Assembly (NCBI GenBank): GCA_002914845.1
Contig: JXTC01000692.1
Span: forward strand, 3,030 to 67,029
DNA from: Trema orientale
Lineage: Eukaryota; Streptophyta; Magnoliopsida; Rosales; Cannabaceae
Length of the DNA: 64,000 nt
Direction: 5' to 3'
A program made the position numbers and the translations under genes. Below the pieces are notes generated by a model. The model saw only the letters and a list, made by a program, of their open reading frames with translations. It was not told where the DNA came from and ran no database searches. This document shows positions 44,973 through 58,077 of the stretch, piece after piece (the first letter of the stretch is position 1; every line of letters begins with the position of its first letter).

Positions 44973-46877
44973 CACTGCAAGAAAAGTATAATTTTGTGGC
45001 ATTTTGTTTAGTGACATTTGTTGCAGTGTCATAATAATTCTGTTTCAGTGATATTTCCTTAAAAGTGTCATTGATTTACAAGGTTATTATTATTCTTAGA
45101 CACATATTATAAAATTTACATTTAACCTACATTTTAAAAATGTGACTAAATTTAGATTAGTACTATTTTGAGAATACCACTAAAATTTTGCTTTAATGTC
45201 ATTTTGAAAATGCCATTATAATTTGTTTTTTTAAATTTAAAAAAAAATATGATTTTAAAGCTTTTAAAAATGCCACTCTTATCTATTAGGTTTTTTTAGA
45301 GGATTTTGAACGAAAAATTCGACTATATATTATATATTAATACTTTAATAGTACATCATCCATTAATATATACACGGCATCTTTATTATAATCAATACGA
45401 TCGAGTTTGTTGTTTTTTTTTTTTTCCAGAAAAACAGTTTATGGATTAAGATTTAGAATACATTTCAAATTCTTATTTAATGTTACGTTTTCTTTTTCTT
45501 TTTTAAGTCCATCTATATTTAAATTCTTGATTTTTTAAAAAAAAAAAAAAAGAATTACATTAAATAGCATTGTTTGAAAAGTGTAATTTTGAATAGAAGA
45601 TTTTTTTATCTTTATAACTGCCTAGTACCTTTGTTTCTAGTAGATTTGGGAAATATCCTTCTCCTCTATATTTCTCTCTCTTCCATTTTCTTTTCAGTAT
45701 CTAAAGTTCATCTACACTCCGCATCTCAACTTACCTGGTATCTTTTATTTGTTTGTTCTTCTTATCCTATCAGTAACTATCATTATCAACTAACATTTAT
45801 GCTATATGTTAACCAATGTTCAAACGACATCAATTGGTCTAAGAAAATTGGTAATTTTACTGCATTTCTATAATATGTATATATGTATATATCAAACATA
45901 TTGAGAATTTTTTCTTTTCGTTTTAACTTGTGAAAAGATTCTGAAATATATGAGTTTCTTGATTTATCTTGTGTAGGCTCTATTGATCCCTCTTTCAAAG
46001 TAAGTGTGGAGAATAAGATTTATTTTCACAATTATTTGGTATCAATGTGGTGGATCAAATGAGTTTTGCAATTTCCTACATATATGCTTCTCATCACGAA
46101 TCAAGAGTTCAAATTTTTTGAAGTCAGCATAATGGAAAAGTTACCTGGAAGAACTAAACTCTGGATATACAATATATGGATCATGTTCGATATTATAATT
46201 TAAGAATTAGTGTTGTACTCATATTATTTATTTATTTATTATTGTTGGTGCAGACTTGCCATTTTGTTAAAAGGAGCAAAAGTGTCAGTTATTGGTTTAA
46301 TATTTGTATTCATGATTAATTTACAATTTTCAATTTAAAGCTATACAAGTTTTATCATAAATTATTTCGTATTTAATATATTGATCATTTGTTTGTTAAA
46401 AGTACTATTGATAATGAAAGACAAAATAAAATGTATTAAAAGAAAAACAAAATTTTACGACTCAATTTTAAATTTGTTTATATAAATATTTTTCAAAATA
46501 TCAATAATATAATATCATTGAATTAGAAACAATTTTATCAACATCTATAATGGCCTTTTGAGAACTTTCTAAATTTATAATATAGTGACATTTTCTAAAT
46601 GTCACTATTTTCTTTTTCCAATTAAAAATTTTAATTGTTTTTAGTTAAATTCAATAATATAATGAGATCTGCAAATGCCATTGCTATCTTTTAGTGATAT
46701 TTTCAAATGTTACTAAAAGCTATAATACAGTGGTATTTCAATTGTCATTAAGACCTTTAGTCACACCATTATATATTCCTGACACTTGTAACAAATGCCA
46801 CTAATTTACTAAATGTCACTAAATCTACTTATTAGTGATATTTTTAAATGCCACAAATGCATATTTCTCTTGTATTG
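44973..46877. mobile_element. Non-autonomous CACTA (En/Spm-like) element, 1.9 kb
   Basis: The left end CACTGCAAGAAAAGTATAAT and the right end, reversed, CAATACAAGAGAAATATGCA are worn forms of the CACTACAAGAAAA terminus of plant CACTA elements. A 3-bp duplication AGT flanks both (44970-44972 and 46878-46880). Subterminal regions carry many TGTCACTAAA/TTTAGTGACA and GCCACAAAT/TTTGTGGC motifs in opposite orientation, as CACTA elements do. The interior has no recognisable transposase; the 99-codon frame at 45574-45873 is featureless. Confidence 0.85.
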
Positions 46878-46880
46878 AGT

Positions 46881-48584
46881 TTCTAATTCACGCCAAACAA
46901 TGAACAAACTTCATATCATTAAAAACTTAAAATTAAACAACAACAACACATGTAGTTAAAATGTTACAGTTTGTGTCAACATGACATGAAGTTGACATTA
47001 GAATTTTAAAAAAAAAAGATCTAGGGTGAATCTAAGACCCATTTGATTAATACGACTTTTTTTTTTTTTTGGGTTATTTAGATAATAAATCAGTCACCTA
47101 TTTATTGCTTGTTTTTCTCGAAAATAAAATATTTACAAATCTTGTATTCAATATATAGTTCTCTTGTGTTTAGTATTTACATGTGATTTCTCTCTAACCA
47201 TGTGGTTAGATATTATTATTTTCTAAATCATTGCATGAATAGATTAATTAAAAGTCAAGATTTGGCATGGATTAGGATCCTTTGAAAATTTTGTGTGGAA
47301 TTTTGGGTTGGAGGCTTGCAAACTTTTTTATATAATTATTTAATTGTTCGTTGTACACTTATTTGTTGAATGATTATAGTCGCATCGCATCCCAAAGAAC
47401 ATCAAGCACTACTTCTAAACTAAATAAATCCCATTAAAAATTAAATTTATATATTTGTTAGTACTCACACCCATGCTTGTATACCAATTAATTCACTCTA
47501 ATATATCTTACAAGACCCTGTATATATTTATAGTCCGTATTGGAGTACTACGTTTGTTATTATTTCTTGGTCATTTATTTTTTTTAACACTAATATATTT
47601 TTTTCTTTAGCAACTCATGTTTATTGTTGTGTTTATTTATTTGTTAAAATAGTTTGGTTAGTTTAATTGTCCACTTGGCATAAACGTTTCTATATTATTC
47701 ATTCAGCGTAATGAGGTCAACTTGTTTTTTTTTTTCCTAGCACAATAATGTTAATTTGATCATTACGATGCAAATAAAATACTCATAAATATATTATCAA
47801 TCGCCATATAATTATTTTCTTTAAAAAAAAATCACGATATGGTTATAATATTATATCATATCTGTGTTAAAAGATTTTAATGTGATATATTAAGATGTCG
47901 CGGTCGAAATAGGCTATTCTAACACGTTCAGTATTCATGTTAATATAACGATGCAATATTGAAAATTGTCAATATATTCAAACCAAAATGTACTTTTCTT
48001 GCAATTTTCAAATCTATAGTGACAGCTTCAATTATAACAACTGCTATTGCTATAGACTCAAATGTTGGTTCGGTTTTGTATATTATTCATATTCTTTTTA
48101 ACCATTAACATGTAAATTCCTTTCCAAACTTTGGGGGTTTGGACTTTGTACGAAGAAAAACACGTGAAAATGGTGGTCCTAGGCACATCAAAGAGAAAAG
48201 TTTACTTGGCGAATCCTATCGGGCCAAGTGTCAGAGATAATCCCAAAAGCAAACACTACATGGAGCTGACTCAGATTCTCAGTAAAGTAAATGATGATAT
48301 ATAGGCTTCCAAACATTAGGTGAAATCCCAAAAAAGCCAATAATTATTGGTCAAATTACAACTACCATTACCAGAAGGAAAATGGACACAACTATAGTTA
48401 TTTGGTAAATTTTCATTTATATTTTTTACCGATAATTACTTTATTTATGAGTCTATCACCATAACTTGACGTAACATGTAGTTATTTTTATTATTAGTAC
48501 AAATTACAATAAAATGACTAATTCTAATAAAAACATAGGTAGTTTGGGTCCAAAAATGAAAGTTGTTGCTTATTTTTTTCTTTT
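46881..48584. other. Intergenic, AT-rich
   Basis: No gene or defined element was found over 1.7 kb. Composition is uniform and open frames are trivial. Confidence 0.4.
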
Positions 48585-48875
48585 GGAGAAATTAGGCTAT
48601 GTGTGTCCTTTTTTTTTAAATTTTGTTTCAATAAATGTCTTTTTTTTTTTCTCTTTTTATAGCTAAATGACCTAGTATTATACACTTGATATTTTTATTT
48701 ATACACAATTTTAATTTATGTATGAGTATATTAGTTTTTATATTTTTATTATATCATATTTATCATATTTTATACTTAGTATATATATTGATACACCAGT
48801 TTGATGCACTAGTTATTTTGCTATAATTTTTGAGAGACGAATATTTATTTAAAATAGGCTCAAATTCGATGGCTT
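48585..48875 (+). repeat. Dispersed AT-rich repeat, copy of the 43225 family
   Basis: Matches in order: TTTTTATAGCTAAATGACC, TACACTTGATA, TACTTAGTATATATA, TTTTGCTATAATTTTTGA and AAATAGGCTCAAA. Confidence 0.5.
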
Positions 48876-50412
48876 CACTCTAATATGTATTTTTCATTTT
48901 TCCTTATCACTCTGGTTCATTCTCCACCTTAGAAGACTCGTCAAATGAGATATTTAAATCGATGTCCCTTTCTGCCCCTCACATATCTCCCATGAATTTG
49001 TTTTTTTCAGCCAACTGTTCAACCCTTTATTTATTAATTTTTTCTTTTTAATGATCAAGTTACCCGTCCCGTTGCGAAATTACGTTTATACCCAAAATAT
49101 TTGACCAAAGCTCCAAGCAATCAGGAGTCAATGGTGGCCACTCCTCTATTCCTGGATACAGGACCAGAGGCAAAACCCGGAAACTGATAGAGTGGAAGGC
49201 AGTGGCTCTTGTAGTTGAGTTGTAAGCTGACCAACAATTAGGGGTATAATTGTCTTTTCATTCCGATCTTATCCAAAATCTGTGGGCGCCCAGAATATGC
49301 CACCCTGGGGTGTTCTCCTTTCGGTAAAAAAATGTGAGAATGTAGAGTTTAGTGGTGAAGGGAATGGAGACGTCTTATTGGTCAGAATTGGAGGTGGGCT
49401 CTCCAAAGGCGGATTCATAGGGATTATTTAAATATTAGCTTAATTAATTAAACCATTTAAATAATACCCTTATTAATTAGATTAAGATGCATATAATCAT
49501 GTGCTTCTGACAACATCCAAAGTAATCTTTTCTTTTCATTTTTTTTTTCCGTTTCCTATTTTTCTCCTCTGAAATTACTCGTAAAGTATTTGTATGAGGC
49601 CACCTTAATTCATAGCTTTTTAGAAAAAGGAAATTGCCACTACATATTTGACTGAAATAGTGATTTTTTAAAATCTCAATAATACTTGTTAATTTAATCT
49701 TAACGCAATATTTATCCATATGGTCTACATACCTCCTTGGGACCAATTATGAAGGAGGAAAAAAAAAAGAAAAAACGAAACAAACAAAAATAGAAGGTAA
49801 AATCTCAGGGTGAATTAGTCTTTGCTGTAACTAGATAATATTTTCCAAATTAATTACGCAAAAGAAAAAGGAAAAAAGAGTGACAAAACAAAGAAATATA
49901 AATTAGATGTCCGATTATTATTACAAAGTTATTATTGTTATTCGTATTTATTTATTTATTTTTTTGGGTGAGAATTCGTATTTATTTATTAGTTGGACAC
50001 AAGTGCTTTTTTTTTCATAAGTAATAGTTGAAGAGATACTAAAATTAAATTTGGATTTGGATTTGGCCATCCTTGAAAATAAGAAAGGTGGATCAGCATG
50101 GGTAAGAGTCCACGTCTGCGTGATTCCATGGGTGCGCACTACGCCGTTAAACATTATTCTCCAAAACCTCGAAAAAATATTTATTTACTTAAAACCACTA
50201 TTCATATTAAGAGAAAGAAAGAGGGAAAAAAAAAAAAAAAGCAAAGAAAGAGAGGAAAAAAAAAACCCAGAGATTTTAGAATTAAGCCTTCTTTTTCTTT
50301 TTTCTCTCAAATCAAATTAATATTTAATCTTCTAATTGTTGTGTGTTTTTGCCTTAAATTTCAGCTTAAGGACTGTTAAATCTCCTCTTAATCTCGCTCT
50401 CTAAAATCCTCG
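48876..50412. other. Promoter region and leader of the kinase gene
   Basis: A moderately GC-rich block lies at 49085-49420, about 1.1-1.5 kb upstream of the kinase start, with no coding features; it could be an upstream regulatory region. Closer to the gene the sequence is purine/pyrimidine-rich. Short frames at 50051-50379 are low complexity. Confidence 0.4.
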
Positions 50413-50430
50413 TCTCTCTCTCTCTCTCTC
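50413..50430 (+). repeat. CT microsatellite in the kinase 5' leader
   Basis: A (CT)9 run within a strongly pyrimidine-rich segment (50395-50548) lies just upstream of the kinase start codon, a common feature of plant 5' UTRs. Confidence 0.7.
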
Positions 50431-50548
50431 CATCTCTCTTAATAAACTTGTCTCTAGTTGTAGTTTTCACGTAAACCGCCGTACGATCCTCACTTTTTTT
50501 CTCGCACTTTCTCGTGCTTTCTCGCATTTTCTCTCCCGTTTTCTTTCA

Positions 50549-53500
50549 ATGGTGATGGACGATAACGAGAGCTGCGGGAGTAGAGTGCACGACACGACAT
50601 CGTCGTCGTCGCCGGTTCGGACTCGGCAACAGAGGCAGAAACTCGAGGTCTACAATGAGGTCCTTCGTCGTCTCAAGAATTCCAATAACGACGAGGCTAT
50701 TCAGCCTGGTTTCGACGACGAACTTTGGGCTCACTTCAATCGCCTTCCTGCTCGGTAACTTTACCCTCACCATCATCGTATTCGCCCTAGTCTCTCGACT
50801 TTTTTTTTTTTTTGAATCTTTTTGATTTTATGGTTTTGGTAATATATATTTGTGTATAACACTGTATATGGATATGGACTACTGTCATCATCGAGGTTTT
50901 GGTTGATCTTGAATCTGTTCTAGAAAAATCGGTTGTTGAATTTTGGTTATATAAATGGTTTACTTTAAGATTAGACTTTTTAGTCAATCGATGATTTGGA
51001 CTAAGTTTAATGAAGTAGATTTGTTTAATTAGCACTGTTCTACCCTTGTCTTGATTTCAGAGTTTTTTGTGTTAATTGGGTTTTTATTTTTATTTCTTAT
51101 TATTCAATCTCTTTGACAGAAACACAAACGTTCCAGGAATTGATTTTGAATTCTTGTTATATTTTTTACTTTTGGGTATTGTAGAATAATTGGTTTGTAC
51201 CATTCTGATTTGGCATTATATTGCAGGTATGCGCTAGATGTGAATGTGGAGAGGGCTGAAGATGTTCTTATGCATAAAAGACTACTGCATTTGGCTCATA
51301 ATCCTGCTAATAGACCTGCGATCGAAGTGCGACTCGTTCAGGTTAGTTGATTTGTAATATTAAAGATTTGTTTTGTTAGCCAAAGAATGCCTATCCTCAC
51401 CATTGGAGCACTGTAGTGTTTATTTCTATAATATCTCTACACTGTTTTTATTGGCCTAATGCATCCTGGGTGTTGTCACCTCGTGTAGGTTCATCCGATT
51501 TCCGATGGGAATTCGGTCTATCCAATCCATCCAGGTTCACCAACTGAAGACATTGCACAAAGTTCTTCCAGACAAAGGTATTGTATCATGTTCCTAAATG
51601 CTTTTCTTGTTAAATGCAGCTTCAACGAACCTTTCAATTGGTAGTTTTTGGATAAACACACAGTTTTGTTTGCTTTATTTTCTGCGTTGGTTGAGGCCGA
51701 TTTCTTGTTCTCAACAATTGTAACAACTCTGGCTGGTTTTCAAATATCAGTATGCATCCACCACCTGCCTTTGGTTCATCTCCCAACCTTGAAGCACTGG
51801 CACTTGAGGCAAATAATTCTGAGGACAAAGATGAGGAACGTTCTGTGCATGCCAATACACAGTTTGCTCGGTGATTATCTTTGCTTCTTTCCATTAAGCA
51901 GTTCTGAATGTCTTTTGCTAAACCTCTTTGCTTGATTAATTTCTATTGGCTCATGCCTTTGACCAAAACTTTAATTACCTAAATGATAGCAACTAGCTTG
52001 CAATGTTCCATATTAGTAGTTGAATGAAATAAATCCACTTTCTCATATGAAGTCAGTGGTATGTTCTAATTTGACTGCTAATGATTCAGACCAATGCATG
52101 AAATCACTTTATCAACAGACGACAAGCCAAAACTACTTAGTCAGGTACTCTTTATGTTTAAATTAAAGCACTACAAGTAATATGATTTCCTGAATATACT
52201 CACATAATTTGGCAATGGTTTAGCTTTCACATTAAGGCTAATGGGCAATCGCACTAATTTTGTTGAGTTCATATTTTTACGTGGTAGTCTTCTTTTAATC
52301 CATTATGTGGTAATGTTGCAAAAAAAATTTTGTAGTTGACTTCCTTGCTTGCGGAGATGGGTCTCAACATCCAAGAAGCACATGCATTTTCTACTACTGA
52401 TGGTTACTCTTTGGATGTCTTTGTTGTTGATGGCTGGCCTTATGAGGTACATGCATATTTTAAAAAAATTTAGACTGAAGCTGCTGGAACAGGCTCTTTT
52501 CCTACTCAAAAGAAACTAAGCATCTGTGAATAAAATGGGTACCAAGAGAACGGGGCATATGCTTGGCCACTAAATACTTTATTTGACCATAAAATTTATG
52601 CTTTTTCCTTGTGCTTTACTTGATGATTATTACATTAACGATCCAAGCAAGGCTTAAACTGGTTTTCTGTACAATTTTGCTGCTTTTTTTTTTTTTCAGT
52701 TTGTATTGCAGAACTAGTACTTTTTCAATTTTACATGCTTACTTGATGTTGAAACAGGGAACAGAGCAGCTGAAAACTGCTTTGGTAATGGAAGTTTTGA
52801 AAATTGAGGTAATCCTTGCTGCTTCCTTATTCTTATATAGAGAATTAAGAGTTGATTAACAATACATAGCTCATGTTCACTTTCATGTTGGCTGAGAAGA
52901 ATTATACTTTCTATTGTTGTTATTGTATGATATTTTTATTTTTATTTAATCCACCTTTTTTAACATTAAATTTCTTATCTCGGGTTATTGTGCAGAAGCA
53001 GCCCTGGCCAACTTATCAATCATCTCCTGTTTCTGAGACTGAAAATTCAGTGATCAAATGTGAACCTGACCACTTGACTATCCCAGACGATGGAATGGAT
53101 GTTTGGGAAATTGATCTTAAACACTTGAAGTTCGAGAAAATGGTTGCATCTGGGTCCTATGGTGATTTGTAAGTTAAATGTTCCTTATGCTCTTGTGCTG
53201 ATTGAATATGCGTGTTCTTATTATGTTTTCCTGGCATTTTCTTATTAGCATTTGAATTCACTGACTGTTTGGACAAAATCAGGTATAAAGGTACATATTG
53301 TAGTCAGGAAGTGGCCATTAAAATCCTTAAGCCTGAGCGAATAAATACAGATATGCAGCGAGAGTTTGCCCAGGAGGTCTTTATCATGAGGTATATAAGA
53401 TAATATTATGTAGTTTTTACACTAGCTGGCTCTTAAGATGCTTTGCCGTGGAGAGATCTAGTGGAATCAATGAAAATAGTAATCTTGTTTTAAAATTTAA

Positions 53501-56180
53501 TGTACCAATTAGATAGATACAATTAAAAAATTTGATGCCTCCCCATATCTTTGTTTTGTTGTCTTTTTTCCTCTTTTACTTTTTTTAAGCAGGCTTTATT
53601 TGAACTTGCAGGAAAGTTCGACATAAGAATGTTGTTCAGTTCATTGGTGCATGTACCAAGCCTCCAAGCATGTGTATCATTACAGGTAAATACTAACAAT
53701 TTTTGTTATTATAACAAGAAAACAGATTTGAGTTGAAGCTTGTATATATTTTTTTTTCAGTTGTTTTAATATATCTGTTCCCCCTTTTTTTTCCTATAAA
53801 AAAATCATGTTATTACAGAGTATATGGCTGGTGGAAGTGTGTACGACTACTTGCATAAGAAAAGGGGGTTTTTTAAGCTCCCATCCTTGCTCAAGGTTGC
53901 AACAGACATTTCCAAGGGAATGAACTACTTGCACCAAAATAACATCATACATAGAGATTTAAAAGCTGCAAATCTGCTGATGGATGAAAATGGTGTAAGT
54001 GACTCGCTTGGTTTTCAACTTTCTTTGATTTCAATACAAAATTTTTGAAAAAATAAGAACAATGTTTAACTTCTTTACATGTCTTATTTGGTGGGAATGT
54101 TTCCAGAACATAGATCTATAGTGTCGCACTTCAGAAAGTATCTTTCTTGGGACACTACTTTACTTTATTACAATACTTATCCCCGAACACGTATATTTTA
54201 TATGGCAAGTTTTGCATTTATTTTTATTATCCTTAGGTTATGGTAATATTTTTATTATCCTTAGATCTATACAATGGACTGCCGAATTCTCCTTGAAATT
54301 ATTGCTCATGAAATCATTGTACTGCACATTGTATAAGGTGATCTAATGTATTGAATCATAATAATGCTCGATGAATTATTGCGAGTGCTGTGAGTTTGGC
54401 ATGTTTCAAAAACTTTCTGATAAATAATTTACCTTACAGGTTGTTAAGGTTGCAGATTTTGGGGTTGCTAGAGTAAAAGCTCAATCTGGAGTTATGACAG
54501 CTGAAACTGGGACGTATCGATGGATGGCCCCTGAGGTGCGCTAATTTCTTTATCGTTTTATGAATATTACGAATTGGATTTCCTGCATTTAATGTTCCTT
54601 ACATTGTTGTATATATTTCCGTACTGGAAATAAAAATAGTGGACGTATATTCTGATATTATTGCATTTGATACTTTGCTTCAGAAGTCCGACTTTCTGTT
54701 ATGTCCTTCAATGTTGTAATGATGTTAGGTGGATTATGCACTATAGGCTATAAACTGTAAGATGCGGATTTTCTAGGCAGTCAGATTACTTTGTTCGTTT
54801 GATATTGTTTCCTTTTTCCTGCATTTTGGTCAGTATCTAACTTGACGTTCCGGTCGTGGCTGCCACGTTGATCTCGCTTTTGGGTCGCAAGGAAATTGCT
54901 CCTTATACGTTTTCTAATAAAATTTTTTAAATATATGACGTTTGCAACTTAGACATGTATGAAAAAGAGAAAAATGTTTTTCCTTGGATGTCCACCTATG
55001 TCGTACATGGGATAATTTGCATTATTCAGTTTCCTTTCCAAACATTCTAAGTTTATCTTATGAAGGGTGCTCATCTTGTCGTTTCCTTACAACAGTTCTT
55101 TTGCATTGAAGGTTATAGAACACAAGCCATATGATCACAAGGCTGACGTTTTCAGTTTTGGCGTTGTATTATGGGAATTACTAACTGGAAAGGTATTGCA
55201 CGCCCACCTCAATCCTATTTTCGCATGGCTGTTTCTTTTGTGTACTTAATTTAAACTCGTCTTCTGTTTCAATTGATAGCTTCCATATGAATTCTTAACC
55301 CCGTTACAAGCAGCTGTTGGAGTTGTCCAACAGGTAAAATACCTATTCCACAACACTTAAATGAGTTTTATTTACTTTACTACTTGCTTATGAGTTTTAT
55401 TTACTTTACTACTTGCTTATGAGTAGGGACATATATTAGACTGATCAAGAAGCTAATCTAGTGTCTGATCATGAAATAGAAGGGCCATTTACGTTGACTG
55501 ATTGAAAAGATGCATCTAGTATATGTAAGAGGAATGTTAAATGCACTCTCATTTACACTCTCTCAGTTTCACTGTTTAAAATATGGATTTTACTATCTAG
55601 GTTTACATTTTCCTAATATAATAAATCATAATAGAATACAATTGTCAAAAGATAATACTTGAGAGTGTAAAACAAACGATGAGACTTGAGAGTGTAAAAC
55701 AAAGTGCAAAAGAGAATGCATGCATTCTCCATACGTGTAAATAAGTCGGAACTCATGTGTTGATCACATGGTACTTTCACTGACGTTTTTTTCAGGGTCT
55801 ACGCCCTCCTATTCCAAAGCAAACTCATCCAAAGCTTGTTGAGATCCTTCAGAGATGTTGGGAACAAGACCCGGCATTACGACCTGACTTCTCCGAAATT
55901 ATTGATATTCTACAGCAATTAGCCAAAGAGGCAAGTCTAATACATGGTTAACTTAAACCTTTTGTAATCTTATGATTCTTTAGTAGAAAACAATATTTCT
56001 TTCACGTAATTTGTCGCTTAAGATTGTATGATCTTAACATCTTTGGTAAAGAGTCGTTTTGGTGTTAACTTAAGATTTCACATGAGAAAGTTCTCTGAAC
56101 AGGTGGCGGACGATGGAGAAGAACGACGTAAATCATCATCTGGAAGATTCTTGTCTGTCCTTAGACGGGGTCATCACTGA
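50549..56180 (+). CDS. ACT-domain Raf-like Ser/Thr/Tyr kinase (STY8/STY17/STY46 type), 16 exons, 573 aa
   Basis: Exons: 50549-50754, 51227-51341, 51489-51577, 51751-51870, 52090-52144, 52336-52446, 52758-52808, 52996-53168, 53283-53390, 53612-53685, 53819-53994, 54440-54535, 55112-55192, 55280-55333, 55796-55930, 56103-56180. All introns are GT-AG except the last (GC-AG). An ACT domain (about residues 180-245) precedes the kinase domain (from about residue 293). Key parts are the glycine loop GSYGDL, Lys320 in VAIK, HRD at 412-414, DFG at 432-434 and GTYRWMAPE at 450-458. The missing last loop glycine ([11 protein letters not shown]) is normal for Raf-like kinases. Arabidopsis STY8/17/46 phosphorylate transit peptides of chloroplast precursor proteins in the cytosol; the same role is likely here. 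All catalytic residues are present. The start is the first of two close Met codons; 573 residues matches the family. Confidence 0.95.
55931..56102 (+). other. GC-AG last intron of the kinase gene
   Basis: Exon 15 ends ...GCCAAAGAG and the intron begins GCAAGT, a strong GC-type donor; the acceptor is ...GAACAG before GTGGCGG. Splicing adds [20 protein letters not shown] and five further residues. If the intron is kept, the frame stops after seven extra residues (ASLIHG from the intron follow Glu). Coding continuity strongly supports this junction. Confidence 0.85.
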
Positions 56181-56494
56181 GGGCTGATGTTTATGACATG
56201 AGCACATAATTTAAATACCTGGCCTATTTTACCAACATGACCAACCATGTGCAGTTTTACGTCCGGATTGTTTAACTTTTCTTTTTCTTTTTCCCACTAT
56301 GATTTTTTAGCTCCTCCATTTTTTCATCGACCATTGCCCTTTTCTTCGGAATAGTCATATCTAAGCACATATAAATATATAACAAGGGTGATGGTTTGGG
56401 TGAGCATTGTACACTTCACATTATATCTTGCGGCTTCATTATAAGAATTTACTTATTTTTCTTCAATCAGTTACTGGCTTTCGTTGTCACTGTT
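56181..56494. other. Kinase 3' UTR
   Basis: Non-repetitive sequence after the stop; a cleavage site before the foldback element at 56495 is likely, though no canonical AATAAA is seen. Confidence 0.45.
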
Positions 56495-57021
56495 GGGTTA
56501 TTAAAAAAAAAAAAACCTTGGGCTTTCTTATTTTAGCAAGAAAAAAAAAAAACGTTAACTTTTTCGTTATAGCAAACAAAATCCTGAATTTTTTTAATTC
56601 TAGCAATAAAAACGTTAACTTTATGATTATATCAAATAAAACTTTGAGATTTTGAAATTAAACTTAAAACAGATTTTTAACTAATGTATACCGTAATTAA
56701 GAAACGACTTTATTTTTTAACTGTTATATGCTCATTAACTATTTTTTAAAATTTATTTTAACTAAAAAGTCAACATTTTTATATAAGAATGGTATAGTTT
56801 TCGCTCAATGCTTACTAATGTAAATAGCCTCTCATAATCGCGCAGTGTACACTAGAGGAAAATAGGTCATTTATCTTATTTTGCAAACTAATTTGATTTT
56901 ATAATCCAAAAATTTTATCTGATATAGCTAAAAGTTCAAAGTTTTTTTTTTAAATATAATCGGAAAATCAGTTTTTTTTTCTAAAATTAAAAAATTCAGT
57001 ATTTTTTCCCGATAATAACCC
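56495..57021. mobile_element. Foldback element with GGGTTATT ends
   Basis: GGGTTATT at the left and AATAACCC at the right. Near the left, TTAGCAAGAAAAA...AACGTTAACTTT units are repeated two to three times. Reversed equivalents (AAAATTCAGTATTTTTTCCC) lie at the right. No target duplication could be fixed. Confidence 0.5.
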
Positions 57022-57250
57022 ACTATTGAAATTGGTGAATTTTGTTGTACTTGTGACTTTCTTTTTTTCTTTTCAATTCCGTGTGTCAGGATTTGTGTAA
57101 GTTTTTCTCTACAAATTTCTCTGTGTCAATCTCTTGGTGCATACTTCGTCGGAAGGGCAAATAATCCAATATTTGATGCCATTTTAGGATTAGATAAATA
57201 AACTATATCTCAAAATTAGTCCCATTTGAGTGGAATAAATACCTTAATTT

Positions 57251-57353
57251 AAAAGTGTGTGATTAATAATCCTATATATCATTACTAGTCGGTTCCGTTT
57301 TAGAAGTATGTGATTAATAATCCTACATACCATTATTAATCGGTTCCATTTTC
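57251..57353. repeat. 51-bp tandem duplication
   Basis: Two adjacent copies (57251-57301 and 57302-57353), each with GTGATTAATAATCCTA and CGGTTCC blocks, differ by several substitutions. Confidence 0.8.
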
Positions 57354-57557
57354 AGCACATTTCAATGTTAGTATGTCCCATTTGAATAGACTTTTATTAT
57401 TTTTAAATCTAAATCAAATTAAGAATATTTTTATTCCACATTTCAATGCTAGTGGTTCTGATATTATAAAAAATAATCTTAATTCACTCTAATAATATAC
57501 CAAACATAGAATAATATTAAGTATATCCTAATCCAATTCATTCTAATTTGATATAAT

Positions 57558-57711
57558 TTTTTTTAAAGTGAAGCTTAATTAATGACAACCACATACTACA
57601 AATTTAAAGAAAAATAATATACACACTACTAATGCTTAAGCCCTTGACCCCCCTCCAAACTCACACACACGTCCCTAAAGCCTTAGACCAACTGAGCTAG
57701 CTCTAGTTGGC
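57558..57711 (-). mobile_element. tRNA-derived SINE with a 19-bp target duplication
   Basis: On the reverse strand it reads from GGCCAACTAGAGC into an A box (AGCTCAGTTGGTCTAAGG). A B-box-like GGGCTTAAGC follows, then the same 3' body as the copy at 8865-9020, ending in a short A run. Flanks are CATTCTAATTTGATAYAAT at 57539-57557 and 57712-57730, identical except for one base. The length of duplication and the A tail indicate LINE-driven insertion. Confidence 0.9.
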
Positions 57712-57730
57712 CATTCTAATTTGATACAAT

Positions 57731-58077
57731 AATCCTACATTGCACACCAAACACATCCTTCAAAAAAAAAAAAAACACAAACATCAAACGCACTTTTCTC
57801 ACAAATAAATACTCAAATCCATAATTCTTTTTTTAATAAGTAATGATCAATTCAATAATATTCTACGTCGTCAAAGAAATTGAGTAGGGGACCGGTCACA
57901 ATATTTATAACTACGATCATAATATTTACAAAAGTTTATAACTTTTATGATTAGTCCTAAAAACTCCTCAATCCTTCCATTAACCAAGAAATAGTTTATA
58001 CCAAATGTGATCCAACTTACAATTGTTAAAGGCACATCTAGGAGAGCAGCCGTTTTCTTTTAGTCATTGAAATAAAT
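57731..58077. other. Intergenic, AT-rich
   Basis: No gene was found. The first 50 bases (…CACACCAAACACATCC) look like the end of an older MITE into which the SINE inserted. Confidence 0.35.

Noticed and set aside
53995-54048. Read-through of kinase exon 11 into the intron
   Set aside because: GTAAGT donor at 53995 and the in-frame VVKVADFG exon at 54440 show a normal intron.
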